DNA of 64,000 nt from Gilvimarinus sp. DA14 (GTDB lineage Bacteria > Pseudomonadota > Gammaproteobacteria > Pseudomonadales > Cellvibrionaceae): NCBI RefSeq assembly GCF_024204685.1, contig NZ_CP100350.1:1488001-1552000 (forward strand), read 5' to 3'. Both the position numbers and the translations under genes were made by a program. Shown here piece by piece: positions 1-9,170 of this stretch; position 1 is the stretch's first letter, and each line of letters opens with the position of its first letter. The notes under the pieces were generated by a model that saw only the letters and a program-made list of their open reading frames with translations, ran no database searches and was not told the DNA's origin.

Positions 1-14
1 CTTGCTCACACTTA

Positions 15-3000
15 TCAGAAGGTAGCGCGTACACTCAAAGCGTAGCGACGGTCTGTGGTAAAGCTAAGTGCCTGGGTTTTATCACCCTCTTGGTTCAACT
101 GGTACTGAGTTTTGGTTTCCGAGTTAAGCAAGTTGCTGCCCTCGATACCCACTTTCCAGTTATCGTTGATGGTGTAGTAAAAGCTTGCATCCAGGTGATC
201 CACAGGTTCTGCGTAAGCCGGTACAAACTCTTCCGACTCACGACGGGTCAGCAGATACTCTGAGCGCCAGTTGTAGGCCACCCGCAAGGATACATCACCG
301 TACTCGTACATACCGACAATGTTCAGGTTTTCATCCGAGTAACCCTGCAGCGGCAAGCCCGAGAATACGCGGAAGCTGTTGCGGTTATCCGTTACCTGTG
401 AACCGTCGTTGTTGAAAATCAAATCCGAGGTGCTTTCGTTCAGCGGATCTTCCAACCCGTCCTGGTCGATATAGGTGTAGTTGAACTGCAGACCTAAACC
501 ACTCCAGGCGCCGGGTAAAAAGTCGTAGAACTGCTGGTAAGAGAATTCCGCCCCGCGAATGGTGCCCGAGCCGGTGTTATCCGGGCCGTAAGCCGATACC
601 GGATAGGTGTAACCGGCGTGCTCCAGCTCGTAGGCAAAGCTCTTGTTGCGAATAATGTTATCCAGATCTTTCTGAAACAAAGCCAGACTCACCGAACCCA
701 CCGGCGCAAAGTACCACTCCAGAGTTAAATCCAAATTAACGGATTCTTCCGGCTCCAGGTAGGGGTTACGCGATACCGCGGTAATTTCGATATCTTCAAT
801 GCCCACTACCGGGTTGGTGACTTCATCGCGGCCCGAGGATGGATCTTGCAACACGTTTTCATAGTCCAGACTCACCACCATGCTGTTGCGGCTGTCCAGC
901 AGGCTGGGATAGTAAAGCGCCTTAGACGCGGCAAAGCGCAGCACCAAGTCGTCGGTTAACCCCAAACTTAAATTCAAGCTTGGCAGCACTGTGTCATAGT
1001 CAGTGCCCTGTACCGTACTCTGTTCGGCGCTGCCATCGGCCAGCGCGTACAAATCCGGATGATCGTTTGCAATAACGTCGGCCAGCGAGTCGGTGCCGCG
1101 CTTATCCACCGGCGGCAGTACTTCAAAGCCGGTAGACTCAAGCTGATAGCTTACATAGCGCAAACCGATATTACCTCTAAGTGGCATGGCCATGTCGAAC
1201 TCAAAGTCGCCGCGAATATACGCCTCGGTGCGCTCTTCGCCAGACGAACTCAACTGATAGACTGAGAAAGGCCCATCAATCCGGTTGTTCATATCTTCGT
1301 AAGGAACACCGCAGCGGCCGCTGCCATCACTGGCATTACCCACCGCATTCCACACACCACAGCCATCGCGTAGAGTATTGGCAAAATCCTCTACCAAATC
1401 CATGCGCGGGAACAGGAAGCTGTTGTACTCACCCTGCACCACTTCACCGTTGTAGTGATCGGCAAAGCTTACCCGCTCAAACAGATCTGGCTGTTGTTGT
1501 GGCGACGCATTGTAGCGATCACCCTGTACCCACGGAGTACCCAGCGCGGTCCAGTTAGAATACTCGGTATCGCCAATTTCCAGCTCTTTATCCGAGTAGT
1601 AAGCACCGCCTTTAATGGCGGTAAGTGGGCCGTCAAAGGTGTACTCCACATCAATTTTAAAGGCATCCATAGAGGCGTCAGAGCGCACCTCCTGCTGCAT
1701 GCCGTTACCCAGGTATAAATCCGGGTTAGGGGCGTCGCCCACGGTATTGATGGTGGGGTCAGATACGCGCGAATTTAAGTACTCAATGGTTGGCGTATCG
1801 CCGCGCAAATCGAGGAAAAACGGCGCCACTTCGGCAGTCAGGTCACCGCGCACTCGACTGGTTAGGTTGTAGTTGTGAGTGGTCTGGGTTGAATCCACGT
1901 GCTGATAATCCAATACCACTTTTAAACGGGTAGTGGGATTTAACTCAACATTAAACGAGGTATCTTCAACCGTATCTTCGTTGTAATTCCAACGACTGCG
2001 GAACTGCAGCGGGAAGTTGATATCCGCATTGGCCCCTACCCCAGAGGTTAAAAAGCCATCTTCGGTGGTGGTGATAGGACGGCCATCTTCTTCCGTCCAC
2101 ACCACGGCGTTACCCGTGCCGCTGACAAAGCCACGGTCACCCGAGGCAATAACCCGCTCGCGCCATTCCAAGGAGGCTTCAGAGCTGATGTGCTCTAAGG
2201 TGGTAACGATGGTTTCATCGTTATTTGCCCACTGCAAAGACGCTGTTAAACCCTGACGCTCGCGGTCATTCTCAGCGGTACTGAGATGGTAGTTAGCCGG
2301 CACATACCACACTTCGCCAGCGGGTTGGCCCGGTAGCGGATCACCATCAACCGGTGGCGCTTCGGCCGTTTCTGCGGTAATCAGCTCAGCGGGCACACCA
2401 TTACACTCGGGCATCCAACCCAGGGCGTTAGGCACACAGGGGCCGTCGTAATAACCTTCTACTTTACCCGGCGCGCCTTGCAAGGTGCCCCACTCATCCC
2501 ACGAGCCGCGATAATATTCATCGCTGCGCGAGTGGAAGTTACCCAGGCCTACACCATCGCCGCGGGTTTTGTATTCAGAGTATGCGCCAGAGACCAAAAA
2601 GCCAAAACGACCGGCGCTGGTCTCCCAGGAATCCGAAAACAGTGCGGAGAAAGAAGGCGTCCACTCTTCGCGGTAATCGCCGTAATTACCCTTGGCGGTA
2701 AAAGAAATTATCTGATCGTCGGAATCAAATGGCTTGCGAGATATCAGGTTTACGGTACCGGCAATACCGCCCGAAATTTTATCGGCGGTTTGGTTTTTAA
2801 CAACTTCCACCGCGCCTAAAAGCTCGGCCGGAAAATCTTCGTAATTCAGACCACCATAGGGGTTTGCACTGAAGGCATCGCGACCATTTACTTCGGAGCG
2901 CACCCGATCCAAACCGCGCACCAGTACACCGGTACCTTCATCGGCGTAGTGTTTCGGGTCATCCGACGAGGCGAAGCGTTCAATCGTTACACCCGGTACA

Positions 3001-3251
3001 CGCTGCAGCGCTTCAGTCACACTTTTATCTGGCAGCGCGCCGATATCTGAAGCTGTAATAACGTCTTTAACTGTATCGGCAAAGCGCTTCATGTCTTGCG
3101 CACTTTCGATACTCTGGCGCATCCCGCGCACTACAACTTCCTCTACCAATTCCTCTTCAGCAGCCGCACTCTGTGCGAATACTGATGGAACCGCTACACC
3201 TGTCGCCGCCGCGCACACCGCGAGGCTCAGCAGTTTTTTACTGAATTGCAT
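15..3251 (-). CDS. TonB-dependent outer-membrane receptor
   Basis: An outer-membrane beta-barrel transporter that takes up a substrate with energy from TonB/ExbBD. From the ATG at 3251 the protein is 1078 aa with a signal peptide (MQFSKKLLSLAVCAAATG..., cleaved near VFAQS). The plug domain follows, with 'VRGMRQSIESAQ', 'DIGALPDKSVTEALQRVPGV' and 'GVLVRGL', then a long barrel ending in a terminal Phe (SVRATF), which is normal for barrel proteins. The plug wording is that of the Xanthomonas/Caulobacter-type receptors (TIGR01782), many of which import oligosaccharides; the substrate here is unknown. An upstream in-frame ATG at 3326 would add 25 residues before the signal peptide; I prefer 3251, preceded by AAAGGG. 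A LacI-type palindrome lies about 210 bp upstream. No sugar-degrading genes are adjacent. Confidence 0.93.
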   Translation of the reverse strand: MQFSKKLLSLAVCAAATGVAVPSVFAQSAAAEEELVEEVVVRGMRQSIESAQDMKRFADTVKDVITASDIGALPDKSVTEALQRVPGVTIERFASSDDPKHYADEGTGVLVRGLDRVRSEVNGRDAFSANPYGGLNYEDFPAELLGAVEVVKNQTADKISGGIAGTVNLISRKPFDSDDQIISFTAKGNYGDYREEWTPSFSALFSDSWETSAGRFGFLVSGAYSEYKTRGDGVGLGNFHSRSDEYYRGSWDEWGTLQGAPGKVEGYYDGPCVPNALGWMPECNGVPAELITAETAEAPPVDGDPLPGQPAGEVWYVPANYHLSTAENDRERQGLTASLQWANNDETIVTTLEHISSEASLEWRERVIASGDRGFVSGTGNAVVWTEEDGRPITTTEDGFLTSGVGANADINFPLQFRSRWNYNEDTVEDTSFNVELNPTTRLKVVLDYQHVDSTQTTHNYNLTSRVRGDLTAEVAPFFLDLRGDTPTIEYLNSRVSDPTINTVGDAPNPDLYLGNGMQQEVRSDASMDAFKIDVEYTFDGPLTAIKGGAYYSDKELEIGDTEYSNWTALGTPWVQGDRYNASPQQQPDLFERVSFADHYNGEVVQGEYNSFLFPRMDLVEDFANTLRDGCGVWNAVGNASDGSGRCGVPYEDMNNRIDGPFSVYQLSSSGEERTEAYIRGDFEFDMAMPLRGNIGLRYVSYQLESTGFEVLPPVDKRGTDSLADVIANDHPDLYALADGSAEQSTVQGTDYDTVLPSLNLSLGLTDDLVLRFAASKALYYPSLLDSRNSMVVSLDYENVLQDPSSGRDEVTNPVVGIEDIEITAVSRNPYLEPEESVNLDLTLEWYFAPVGSVSLALFQKDLDNIIRNKSFAYELEHAGYTYPVSAYGPDNTGSGTIRGAEFSYQQFYDFLPGAWSGLGLQFNYTYIDQDGLEDPLNESTSDLIFNNDGSQVTDNRNSFRVFSGLPLQGYSDENLNIVGMYEYGDVSLRVAYNWRSEYLLTRRESEEFVPAYAEPVDHLDASFYYTINDNWKVGIEGSNLLNSETKTQYQLNQEGDKTQALSFTTDRRYALSVRATF

Positions 3252-3443
3252 AGCCACATACCCTTTTTGAATGTTCTTTTTGTTTCGGCGTACCGAAATC
3301 CCCAACACTGCATTTCCCCTCGGCATACGCGCCGGCCGTTACCGAGAATCACAACCCCAGACTTTCCGTAACGAAAAGAAACACAATAACGCCGGCAATG
3401 ATCTGATATTTATTTTCACAAACCAGCAAATTACAGGTTATTA

Positions 3444-3473
3444 TTTTTACTCCGTTGTGGACAACGTTGTCAA
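3444..3473 (-). promoter_or_regulatory. Putative promoter of the TonB-dependent receptor gene
   Basis: On the minus strand a perfect -35 box TTGACA (3468-3473) is followed after 18 bp by TAAAAA (3444-3449), a 4/6 match to the -10 consensus. The palindromic operator covers the -35 box and the first part of the spacer. The leader to the ATG at 3251 would be close to 190 nt. Confidence 0.4.
3460..3471. promoter_or_regulatory. Perfect 12-bp palindrome, probable LacI-family operator
   Basis: GACAACGTTGTC is a perfect palindrome with a central CG, the usual shape of LacI-family operators. It overlaps the minus-strand TTGACA box (3468-3473) of the putative receptor promoter. A repressor bound here would block RNA polymerase. 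The regulator is not in the window; the assignment rests on motif shape and position only. Confidence 0.5.
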
Positions 3474-3662
3474 GATGTGATCAACATCAAATTTAAAAAA
3501 TAACTTGCGCGCACTGATCTGCAGCACCGAACGTAATCGGTGCCCTAAAAGGTGTCGCAAAAAAGTTTATCTATCCGCACCAACGTGGGAGTATCGTTTG
3601 ACGGGCAGTAGGGCCGCCTCTGACGCCCCACCTAGTTTCAAGTAAGGAAAAGATGGCTAGGT

Positions 3663-4862
3663 TTAAATAACGCCACGAGCCTTTAAGTCGGTTAAAGCTG
3701 CAATCGATAAACCAAGGCGCTCGTGCAGTACACTATCCGTATACGCCCCCACAGTGCCGCCGGGCCACTCGGTACCACCCGGGGTAGTTTGTAACTTGGG
3801 CACCATGGCGGGAATTTCCAGCTTGCGACCGTCAATTTCCACCTGCTCGAACATACCGCGGGCCCGGTAATGAGAATCGCTAAACATATCGGCTACGCTG
3901 TAAATCGGGCCCGATGGAACGCGGGCATTTTCCAGCACCTGCAACACCTGCTGGCAATCTCTCGTCCGACACCAGTCCGCCAACACTTTGTCGATTTCGT
4001 TTTCACACTCCACCCGCCCGGCGTTATCACTCATACGCGGATCACGCGCCAAATCCTCGCGCCCTACGGCGGACATTAAACGCCGAAAAATAGAGTCGCC
4101 ATTGCCGCCAATCACAACATATTTCCCGTCTTGGCAGCGATAGGTATTGGTGGGTACGATTCCGGTAACCGTTGTGCCCGATGGCTCGCGCACAATGCCC
4201 GCACCGGAATACTCGGGCACCACAGCCTCCATTAAATTAAACATGGATTCATACAAAGCCACGTCCACTATCTGCCCCGCCGCCTGACTGCGCTCGCGAC
4301 CGAGCAGCGCCATCACCACACCAAAGGCGGCGTGCAAACCCGCAATGGAATCACCAATACTTAGATTGGGCCGCACGGGCGCCTCGCCCGGGTGACCATT
4401 TACATAGCGAAAACCACTAAAGCCTTCACACACAGAGGCAAAGCCGGGCTTGTTGCTGTAGGGGCCATCTTGACCGTAACCGGAAATGCGCGCGTAGATT
4501 AGACTGGGGTTGTCCGCTTTGATCGCATCCGGCCCCAACCCCCAAGACTCCATCACCCCGGGGCGAAAGTTTTCAATTAACACATCGGCATCGCGGCACA
4601 ATTGCTTTGCCAGGTCAGCGCCTTCCGGCTGCTTTAAATCAAGAGTGACACTTTTTTTATTCCGCCCGATGGAACGCCACCAAAAAGAGGTGCCGTTTTC
4701 CACCGCGCGCCAGCCGCGAATCGGGTCGCCTTTACCGGGTGGCTCAATCTTAATCACCTCAGCACCGAAGTAAGCCAACAGGCTTCCTGCAAAAGGGCCT
4801 GCAATCAATTGGCCAAATTCAATCACCCGAATGCCTTGTAAAGGTTTGCGCTTTTCTTCCAT
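3663..4862 (-). CDS. CaiB/BaiF (family III) CoA-transferase
   Basis: Transfers CoA between acyl-CoA thioesters and free carboxylic acids in the cytoplasm. The 399-aa product has the family length and the opening 'IRVIEFGQLIAGPFAG'. 'SKPG'-type and 'SIGDSIAG' motifs follow; Asp171 in the latter corresponds to the catalytic aspartate of formyl-CoA transferase. The substrate pair cannot be read from sequence; succinyl-CoA-dependent activation of a dicarboxylate or hydroxy acid is common in the family. It follows the quinone-oxidoreductase-like gene by 7 bp, so it is probably the last gene of a pdxH-led transcript. Confidence 0.9.
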   Translation of the reverse strand: MEEKRKPLQGIRVIEFGQLIAGPFAGSLLAYFGAEVIKIEPPGKGDPIRGWRAVENGTSFWWRSIGRNKKSVTLDLKQPEGADLAKQLCRDADVLIENFRPGVMESWGLGPDAIKADNPSLIYARISGYGQDGPYSNKPGFASVCEGFSGFRYVNGHPGEAPVRPNLSIGDSIAGLHAAFGVVMALLGRERSQAAGQIVDVALYESMFNLMEAVVPEYSGAGIVREPSGTTVTGIVPTNTYRCQDGKYVVIGGNGDSIFRRLMSAVGREDLARDPRMSDNAGRVECENEIDKVLADWCRTRDCQQVLQVLENARVPSGPIYSVADMFSDSHYRARGMFEQVEIDGRKLEIPAMVPKLQTTPGGTEWPGGTVGAYTDSVLHERLGLSIAALTDLKARGVI

Positions 4863-4869
4863 AGTGTTT

Positions 4870-5856
4870 TTATTCTGTGGTTAAAATAATTTTGCCAATA
4901 TGGCGATTGGATTCCATTAAAGCATGAGCTTCGCTGGCTCTTTCCAGGGGAAAGCTGGCGGCAATCACGGGCGCTATTTGTTTCGCGCTTAGCAATGGCC
5001 AAACTTTTTTCAATAACTGCTGTGCAATTTCTTTTTTACGCTCCGGATTTTGGGCGCGTAGCGTTGATCCGGTTAAGGTCAATCGTTTGAGCATAACCGG
5101 CATAAAATCCAGCTCGACTTTACTGCCCTGTAAATAGGCAATATTGATAATACGGCCATCGGGCTTTGCCGCTTTAATATTGCGAGCTAGATATTCACCA
5201 CCCACCATATCCAAAATCACATCGGCGCCGCCGAACTCGCGCACAACGCTGACAAAGTCTTCGTCCCTGTAATGGATCGCGCGTTCAGCCCCCAGGGTAA
5301 TCGCCGCTGCGCACTTTTCTTTACTCCCTGCGCTGGCCAACACCTGCGCACCAAAAGCTTTGCCAAGCTGAATGGCCGTGGTACCTATGCCGCTGGCAGC
5401 GCCATGCACCAATAGTGTTTCGCCCGGTTTTAGTTGGCCGCGCTCGAACACATTGTGCCAAACGGTAAAAAAGGTTTCCGGTAGCGCCGCCGCCTGTACA
5501 AGGGAGAGCCCTTCGGGCACAGGTAAAACCTGCCCCACCTTGGCGGTGCAATACTCGGCATAGCCGCCACCATTAACTAAGGCGCAGACGTTTTGGCCAA
5601 TGCTAAAACCACTGGCGTTTTCGCCCAGGGCAACAATCTCACCGGCCACCTCCAGGCCCAAACGTTCGCAGGCATCGGGCGGTGGTGGGTACAAGCCCTG
5701 GCGCTGCAACACATCGGGGCGGTTGACACCACAGGCGGCGACGCGAATTAAAACTTCATCCGCAAAGGGGCGGGGGGTGGGCAAACTGTGCAGGACCAAA
5801 CCGCTCGCCTCGCGACTCTCGTGAACAATTGCGCGCATTTGCTCGGCAACAGCCAT
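4870..5856 (-). CDS. NAD(P)H:quinone oxidoreductase-like zinc-free MDR enzyme
   Basis: A 328-aa medium-chain dehydrogenase/reductase of the PIG3/QOR type, expected to reduce quinones or enones with NADPH. Visible are the N-terminal GroES-like part 'ACGVNRPDVLQRQGLYPPP', 'LGLEVAGEI', and the nucleotide-binding 'HGAASGIGTTAIQLGKAFGA' (residues 151-170). The structural and catalytic zinc cysteines of alcohol dehydrogenases are absent, as expected for this branch. Its ATG shares its A with the pdxH stop (TAATG at 5854-5858), so it is translationally coupled to pdxH. The functional tie to vitamin B6 synthesis is unclear; the pairing may be only transcriptional. Confidence 0.88.
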   Translation of the reverse strand: MAVAEQMRAIVHESREASGLVLHSLPTPRPFADEVLIRVAACGVNRPDVLQRQGLYPPPPDACERLGLEVAGEIVALGENASGFSIGQNVCALVNGGGYAEYCTAKVGQVLPVPEGLSLVQAAALPETFFTVWHNVFERGQLKPGETLLVHGAASGIGTTAIQLGKAFGAQVLASAGSKEKCAAAITLGAERAIHYRDEDFVSVVREFGGADVILDMVGGEYLARNIKAAKPDGRIINIAYLQGSKVELDFMPVMLKRLTLTGSTLRAQNPERKKEIAQQLLKKVWPLLSAKQIAPVIAASFPLERASEAHALMESNRHIGKIILTTE

Positions 5857-6497
5857 TAGGGCCCCACCCGGTCAATAAGCCATTGATTGTTCTCATAGCG
5901 GTAGCGAAAACAGTCGTGCAACCGGTGCGCACCGCCCTGCCAAAACTCTACCTCGGTGGGCACTAGGCGATAGCCCCCCCAGTGCGCCGGGGTGGGAATA
6001 TCGGCGTCGGCGTAGCGCTTATCAAGCTCACGGAAATTGGTCTCCAGCTGCTCGCGCGAGGCAATCACATCACTCTGGGGCGACGCCCAGGCTGCCAGTT
6101 GGCTGGTACGCGGCCGCGAAGAAAAATAGGCCTCGGAAACTGTGCGCTCAAGCTTTTCCACCAGACCACACACTTTTACCTGGCGATCAAACATATGCCA
6201 GGGAAACAACACACTGGCTTTAGGATTGCCGGCCAGATCTCGGCCTTTGCGGCTGTTGTAATTGGTGAAAAACACAAAACCGCGCTCGTCCAGCTGCTTT
6301 AACAACACAATTCGCTGAGACGGCTGGCCACCGGGGGACGCCGTTGCCAATACCATAGCGGTCGGATCACTCACTCCGCCGGCTTCGGCCTGCTCAAACC
6401 AGCGCTCAAACTGGGTATAGGGAGACTCGGCCAAATCGGCGCGGCGCAAACCACCTTGGGTGTATTCGCGCCTTTTGGTTTCATACATATTGCTCAT
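5856..6497 (-). CDS. pdxH: Pyridoxamine 5'-phosphate oxidase
   Basis: FMN-dependent oxidase that makes pyridoxal 5'-phosphate from pyridoxamine or pyridoxine 5'-phosphate, the last step of vitamin B6 synthesis and salvage. Diagnostic stretches are 'MVLATASPGGQPSQRIVLLK', 'GFVFFTNYNSRKGRDLAGNP', 'SRPRTSQLAAWASPQSDVI' and the C-terminal 'WQGGAHRLHDCFRYRYE'. At 213 aa it matches the E. coli enzyme. I chose the ATG at 6497 because GAGGTG lies 5 nt upstream; a start at 6509 would add MRCF without a good ribosome-binding site. Confidence 0.96.
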   Translation of the reverse strand: MSNMYETKRREYTQGGLRRADLAESPYTQFERWFEQAEAGGVSDPTAMVLATASPGGQPSQRIVLLKQLDERGFVFFTNYNSRKGRDLAGNPKASVLFPWHMFDRQVKVCGLVEKLERTVSEAYFSSRPRTSQLAAWASPQSDVIASREQLETNFRELDKRYADADIPTPAHWGGYRLVPTEVEFWQGGAHRLHDCFRYRYENNQWLIDRVGP

Positions 6498-6637
6498 AAA
6501 ACACCTCACTTTGCTGAGATGTATTATACGCGCCGTAACAAATAAAGTTGTTCAACCAACTCGTCGCGGCCCTCAGAATACAGGCGACATAAAAAAGGCG
6601 CCCGTGGGCGCCGAAGTTGGGGGTTAGAAATGTTGGC

Positions 6638-8086
6638 TTAGGCGATAGCGGCTTGCACCCGCTGACCGTAATCGGCATCGCACTGGCTAATCAGTGCCAC
6701 CATACGCTCTTGCACCGAGCTGTCTGCCTGACGCAAACCACCGGCAATGTTGTTCACCAATTGGCTTTTCTGGTCTTCACTCATCAAGCGGTACAAGTCA
6801 CCTGCCTGCGAGTAGTAGTCGGCGTCCGACTGGTCGTAACGCTTAGCCGCTGACCCTGCCAATGTCAGTGGTGGCTCGGGTGTGTGATTGCTCACATCCG
6901 GCGCACCTTGGGCGGCGCGGTCGTTGGGGTAAAAGTTTGCCCCGCTGCTCTGCACGCTCGATCCGCCATTCATCGGGCAACCAGCCATGGCGCCATCACG
7001 CTGGTAGTGATTCACCGGACAGCGCGGACGGTTAACCGGCAACTGGTTGTGGTTTACTCCCACCCGATAGCGATGTGCATCCTGATAGGCGAGCAATCGG
7101 GCCTGCAGCATTTTATCCGGCGAGGCGCCCACACCTGGCACCAGGTTACTGGGTGCAAAGGCGGCCTGTTCGGTTTCGGCAAAATAGTTATCAACGTTAC
7201 GGTTCAGCTCCAACTGGCCAATTTCCATTAACGGAAAGTCTGCATGGGGCCAGATTTTGGTCAAATCGAACGGGTTAATGTGATAACTCTGCGCCTGCGC
7301 CTCGGTCATAATTTGCACTTTCACCGCCCAACTGGGGAAGTCGCCTTTGTCGATAGATTCCACCAAATCCTGTTGTGCGCCAAACGCAGGTAAGCCCTCG
7401 GTTTCTTTTTCCGTCAGGGTTTTAATGCCCTGGTTGGATTTAAAGTGCCATTTCACCCAGTAGCGTTCGCCCTTGTCGTTCCAGAAGCTCAAGGTGTGCG
7501 AGCTAAAACCATGCATGTGCCGGTAGCTGGCGGGGATACCCCGGTCGCTCATCAAAATAGTCATCTGGTGCAGCGATTGCGGGTGATTGGCCCAAAATTC
7601 AAAAATCGCCTGAGGGTCCGGCAAATTGGTGCGTGGATTCTTTTTTTGCGAGTGAATAAAGTCCGGAAACTTGATCGGGTCATTCAAGAAAAAGACCGGA
7701 GTGTTGTTACCCACCACATCAAAGTTGCCCTGCTGGGTGTAAAACTTCACCGCAAAACCGCGCGGGTCGCGAGCGTAATCGCTGGAATCCTGACCACCAC
7801 CCACTGTAGAAAAGCGCACAAACACCTCGGTTTGCTCACCCACTTTTTGCAGAAAGTTTGCGATAGTGTAATCACCCATGGCTTTACTCAAGGTAAAGGT
7901 GCCATAGGCACCAGAGCCACGGGCGTGCACGACACGCTCGGGAATACGCTCGCGATTAAAATGGGCCAGCTTTTCAAACAGGTAATGATTGTCGAAGGTT
8001 AAGGGACCTCGCTCACCGGCACTGATGCTGTTGTTGTCATCAATGACCGGGGCGCCGGCCGAACTGGTTAAGGTAGTTTTGCTCAT
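6638..8086 (-). CDS. Monofunctional haem catalase (small-subunit, clade 3)
   Basis: Breaks hydrogen peroxide into water and oxygen. The 482-aa length fits clade 3 catalases. The distal haem pocket is complete: His54 in 'RVVHARGSGAYGTF' and Asn127 in 'DVVGNNTPVFFLND'. The proximal haem Tyr sits in 'RLLAYQDAHRYRVG' near residue 340. 'RGFAVKFYTQQGNFDVVG' is also typical. It lacks a signal peptide, so it should be cytoplasmic. It stands alone, with a 270-bp AT-rich upstream region shared with divergent mobA. Likely named katA or katB, but the exact symbol cannot be decided. Confidence 0.96.
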   Translation of the reverse strand: MSKTTLTSSAGAPVIDDNNSISAGERGPLTFDNHYLFEKLAHFNRERIPERVVHARGSGAYGTFTLSKAMGDYTIANFLQKVGEQTEVFVRFSTVGGGQDSSDYARDPRGFAVKFYTQQGNFDVVGNNTPVFFLNDPIKFPDFIHSQKKNPRTNLPDPQAIFEFWANHPQSLHQMTILMSDRGIPASYRHMHGFSSHTLSFWNDKGERYWVKWHFKSNQGIKTLTEKETEGLPAFGAQQDLVESIDKGDFPSWAVKVQIMTEAQAQSYHINPFDLTKIWPHADFPLMEIGQLELNRNVDNYFAETEQAAFAPSNLVPGVGASPDKMLQARLLAYQDAHRYRVGVNHNQLPVNRPRCPVNHYQRDGAMAGCPMNGGSSVQSSGANFYPNDRAAQGAPDVSNHTPEPPLTLAGSAAKRYDQSDADYYSQAGDLYRLMSEDQKSQLVNNIAGGLRQADSSVQERMVALISQCDADYGQRVQAAIA

Positions 8087-8203
8087 CTGCGAATTCCTTC
8101 TTTCTCTGCCTGACTGATTACCAAAAAATTTAACTTTTTGATCACAGGGAAAATATTAATAGACTAGACAAATTAATAAAAATTAATAAATAAAATGATC
8201 CTA

Positions 8204-8240
8204 ATAGCAATGACCAAAGAAGTCCCTGTCTATGAGCTAT
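8204..8240. promoter_or_regulatory. Weak OxyR-like site upstream of the catalase gene
   Basis: ATAG (8204-8207) and CTAT (8237-8240) lie exactly 37 nt end to end, the footprint of the four-block OxyR consensus. The two inner blocks match poorly (CAAA for CTAT, CTGT for ATAG), giving 11 of 16 positions. The position, about 120-150 bp upstream of the catalase start, is plausible but the match is weak. Confidence 0.2.
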
Positions 8241-8356
8241 GTTATTGTCATTACTCAGATGGCATTTTGATCTAACGCAAGGGCGATGCATTAAGGGTAC
8301 AATCGTCACATAAAAGCCCCTATAATTGGCGCAATTATCTACACTCGTGAGGCCCC

Positions 8357-8983
8357 ATGACATTATCCGCAAGACCCACAGGCGTACTACTCGCCGGAGG
8401 CCTGGCCCGCCGCATGGGCGGCGGCGATAAATGTCTGCTGCCGCTGAGAGGCAAAACCCTACTCAGTCGAAGTGTCGAACGGGCTCAGGAGCAAGTAGCT
8501 CCGCTGCTGTTAAGTGCCAACGGTAATGCGCTGCGGTTTGCCCGGACCAAACTTACGGTGGTACCGGACGTATTCGCCGATTTTCCCGGCCCCATGGCGG
8601 GTATTCACGCCGCCATGGATTGGATGTGTCGCGAACAGCCAGGCACTGAGTGGCTGGCAAGCTTTGCCTGCGACACGCCCTTTTTCCCCAAAGATATGTG
8701 CGCACAGCTGCAACAAGCCGCCGAGCCAGACAGCAAAGTTATTGTCGCCGCCTCCAATGGTCGCCTGCAGCCGGTGTTTGCGTTGTGGCACAAAAGCTTG
8801 CTGAGCGATCTCGCCGCCACCTTGCAAAGTGGCGAAATACCCTGGCTGCAACATTGGATTGCCGAGCGCCCCCATACCCAAGTGGACTTTGCCTGCGAGC
8901 CCTTCGATCCTTTCACGAATATCAATACGCCACAGGATCTATACTCTGCTGAGGATCTACTGGCCGCACACCAGGCACTTTGA
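8357..8983 (+). CDS. mobA: Molybdenum cofactor guanylyltransferase
   Basis: Attaches GMP to molybdopterin to make the MGD form of the cofactor used by DMSO-reductase-family enzymes. The 208-aa protein opens with 'TGVLLAGGLARRMGGGDK', the nucleotide-binding loop of MobA (GGxxxRMG..K). It continues with 'PDVFADFPGPMAGIHAAMDW' and ends with 'FDPFTNINTPQDL'. No molybdoenzyme or other moa/moe gene is in the window. A TATAAT box lies at 8321-8326, 31 bp upstream of the ATG, with no good -35 box. Confidence 0.95.
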   Translation: MTLSARPTGVLLAGGLARRMGGGDKCLLPLRGKTLLSRSVERAQEQVAPLLLSANGNALRFARTKLTVVPDVFADFPGPMAGIHAAMDWMCREQPGTEWLASFACDTPFFPKDMCAQLQQAAEPDSKVIVAASNGRLQPVFALWHKSLLSDLAATLQSGEIPWLQHWIAERPHTQVDFACEPFDPFTNINTPQDLYSAEDLLAAHQAL

Positions 8984-9170
8984 GTAACTGGCAATTTTTG
9001 GCCATTCTGATAGACTCTGCGCCCTTTTGAGACGATCTTTCAGCAAAATGAGCTTTTCACGCAACACTAGTCCACCATAGGGCGCCCCCTGCCTCACCTC
9101 TATACAGGCCTGAAATATTTTTCGGGCAGACTTCTGCTATCTGTTCAATTCTTTAAAACGGACGTTTTAT

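Larger units (their letters stand above)
3252..3662. other. Intergenic region between receptor and CoA-transferase gene
   Basis: This 411-bp stretch has no convincing gene. It holds the receptor's promoter and operator (3444-3473), a perfect 7-bp hairpin GCACCGA/TCGGTGC at 3524-3543 without a U-tract, and a 6-bp inverted repeat ACCTAG/CTAGGT (3630-3635, 3657-3662) just past the stop of the CoA-transferase gene. The part at 3400-3510 is AT-rich. Confidence 0.6.

Noticed and set aside
1181-1558. 125-codon plus-strand frame inside the TonB-dependent receptor gene
   Set aside because: The opposite strand encodes a complete receptor; the frame is His- and Cys-rich without family resemblance.
3524-3543. 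7-bp hairpin as a terminator of the CoA-transferase gene
   Set aside because: It is about 120 bp beyond the stop and lacks a U-tract on the minus strand, so it is described only as a hairpin.
8142-8372. 76-codon minus-strand frame between catalase and mobA
   Set aside because: It lies in the AT-rich promoter region, overlaps the mobA start and has no recognisable domain; hydrophobic content follows from AT richness.
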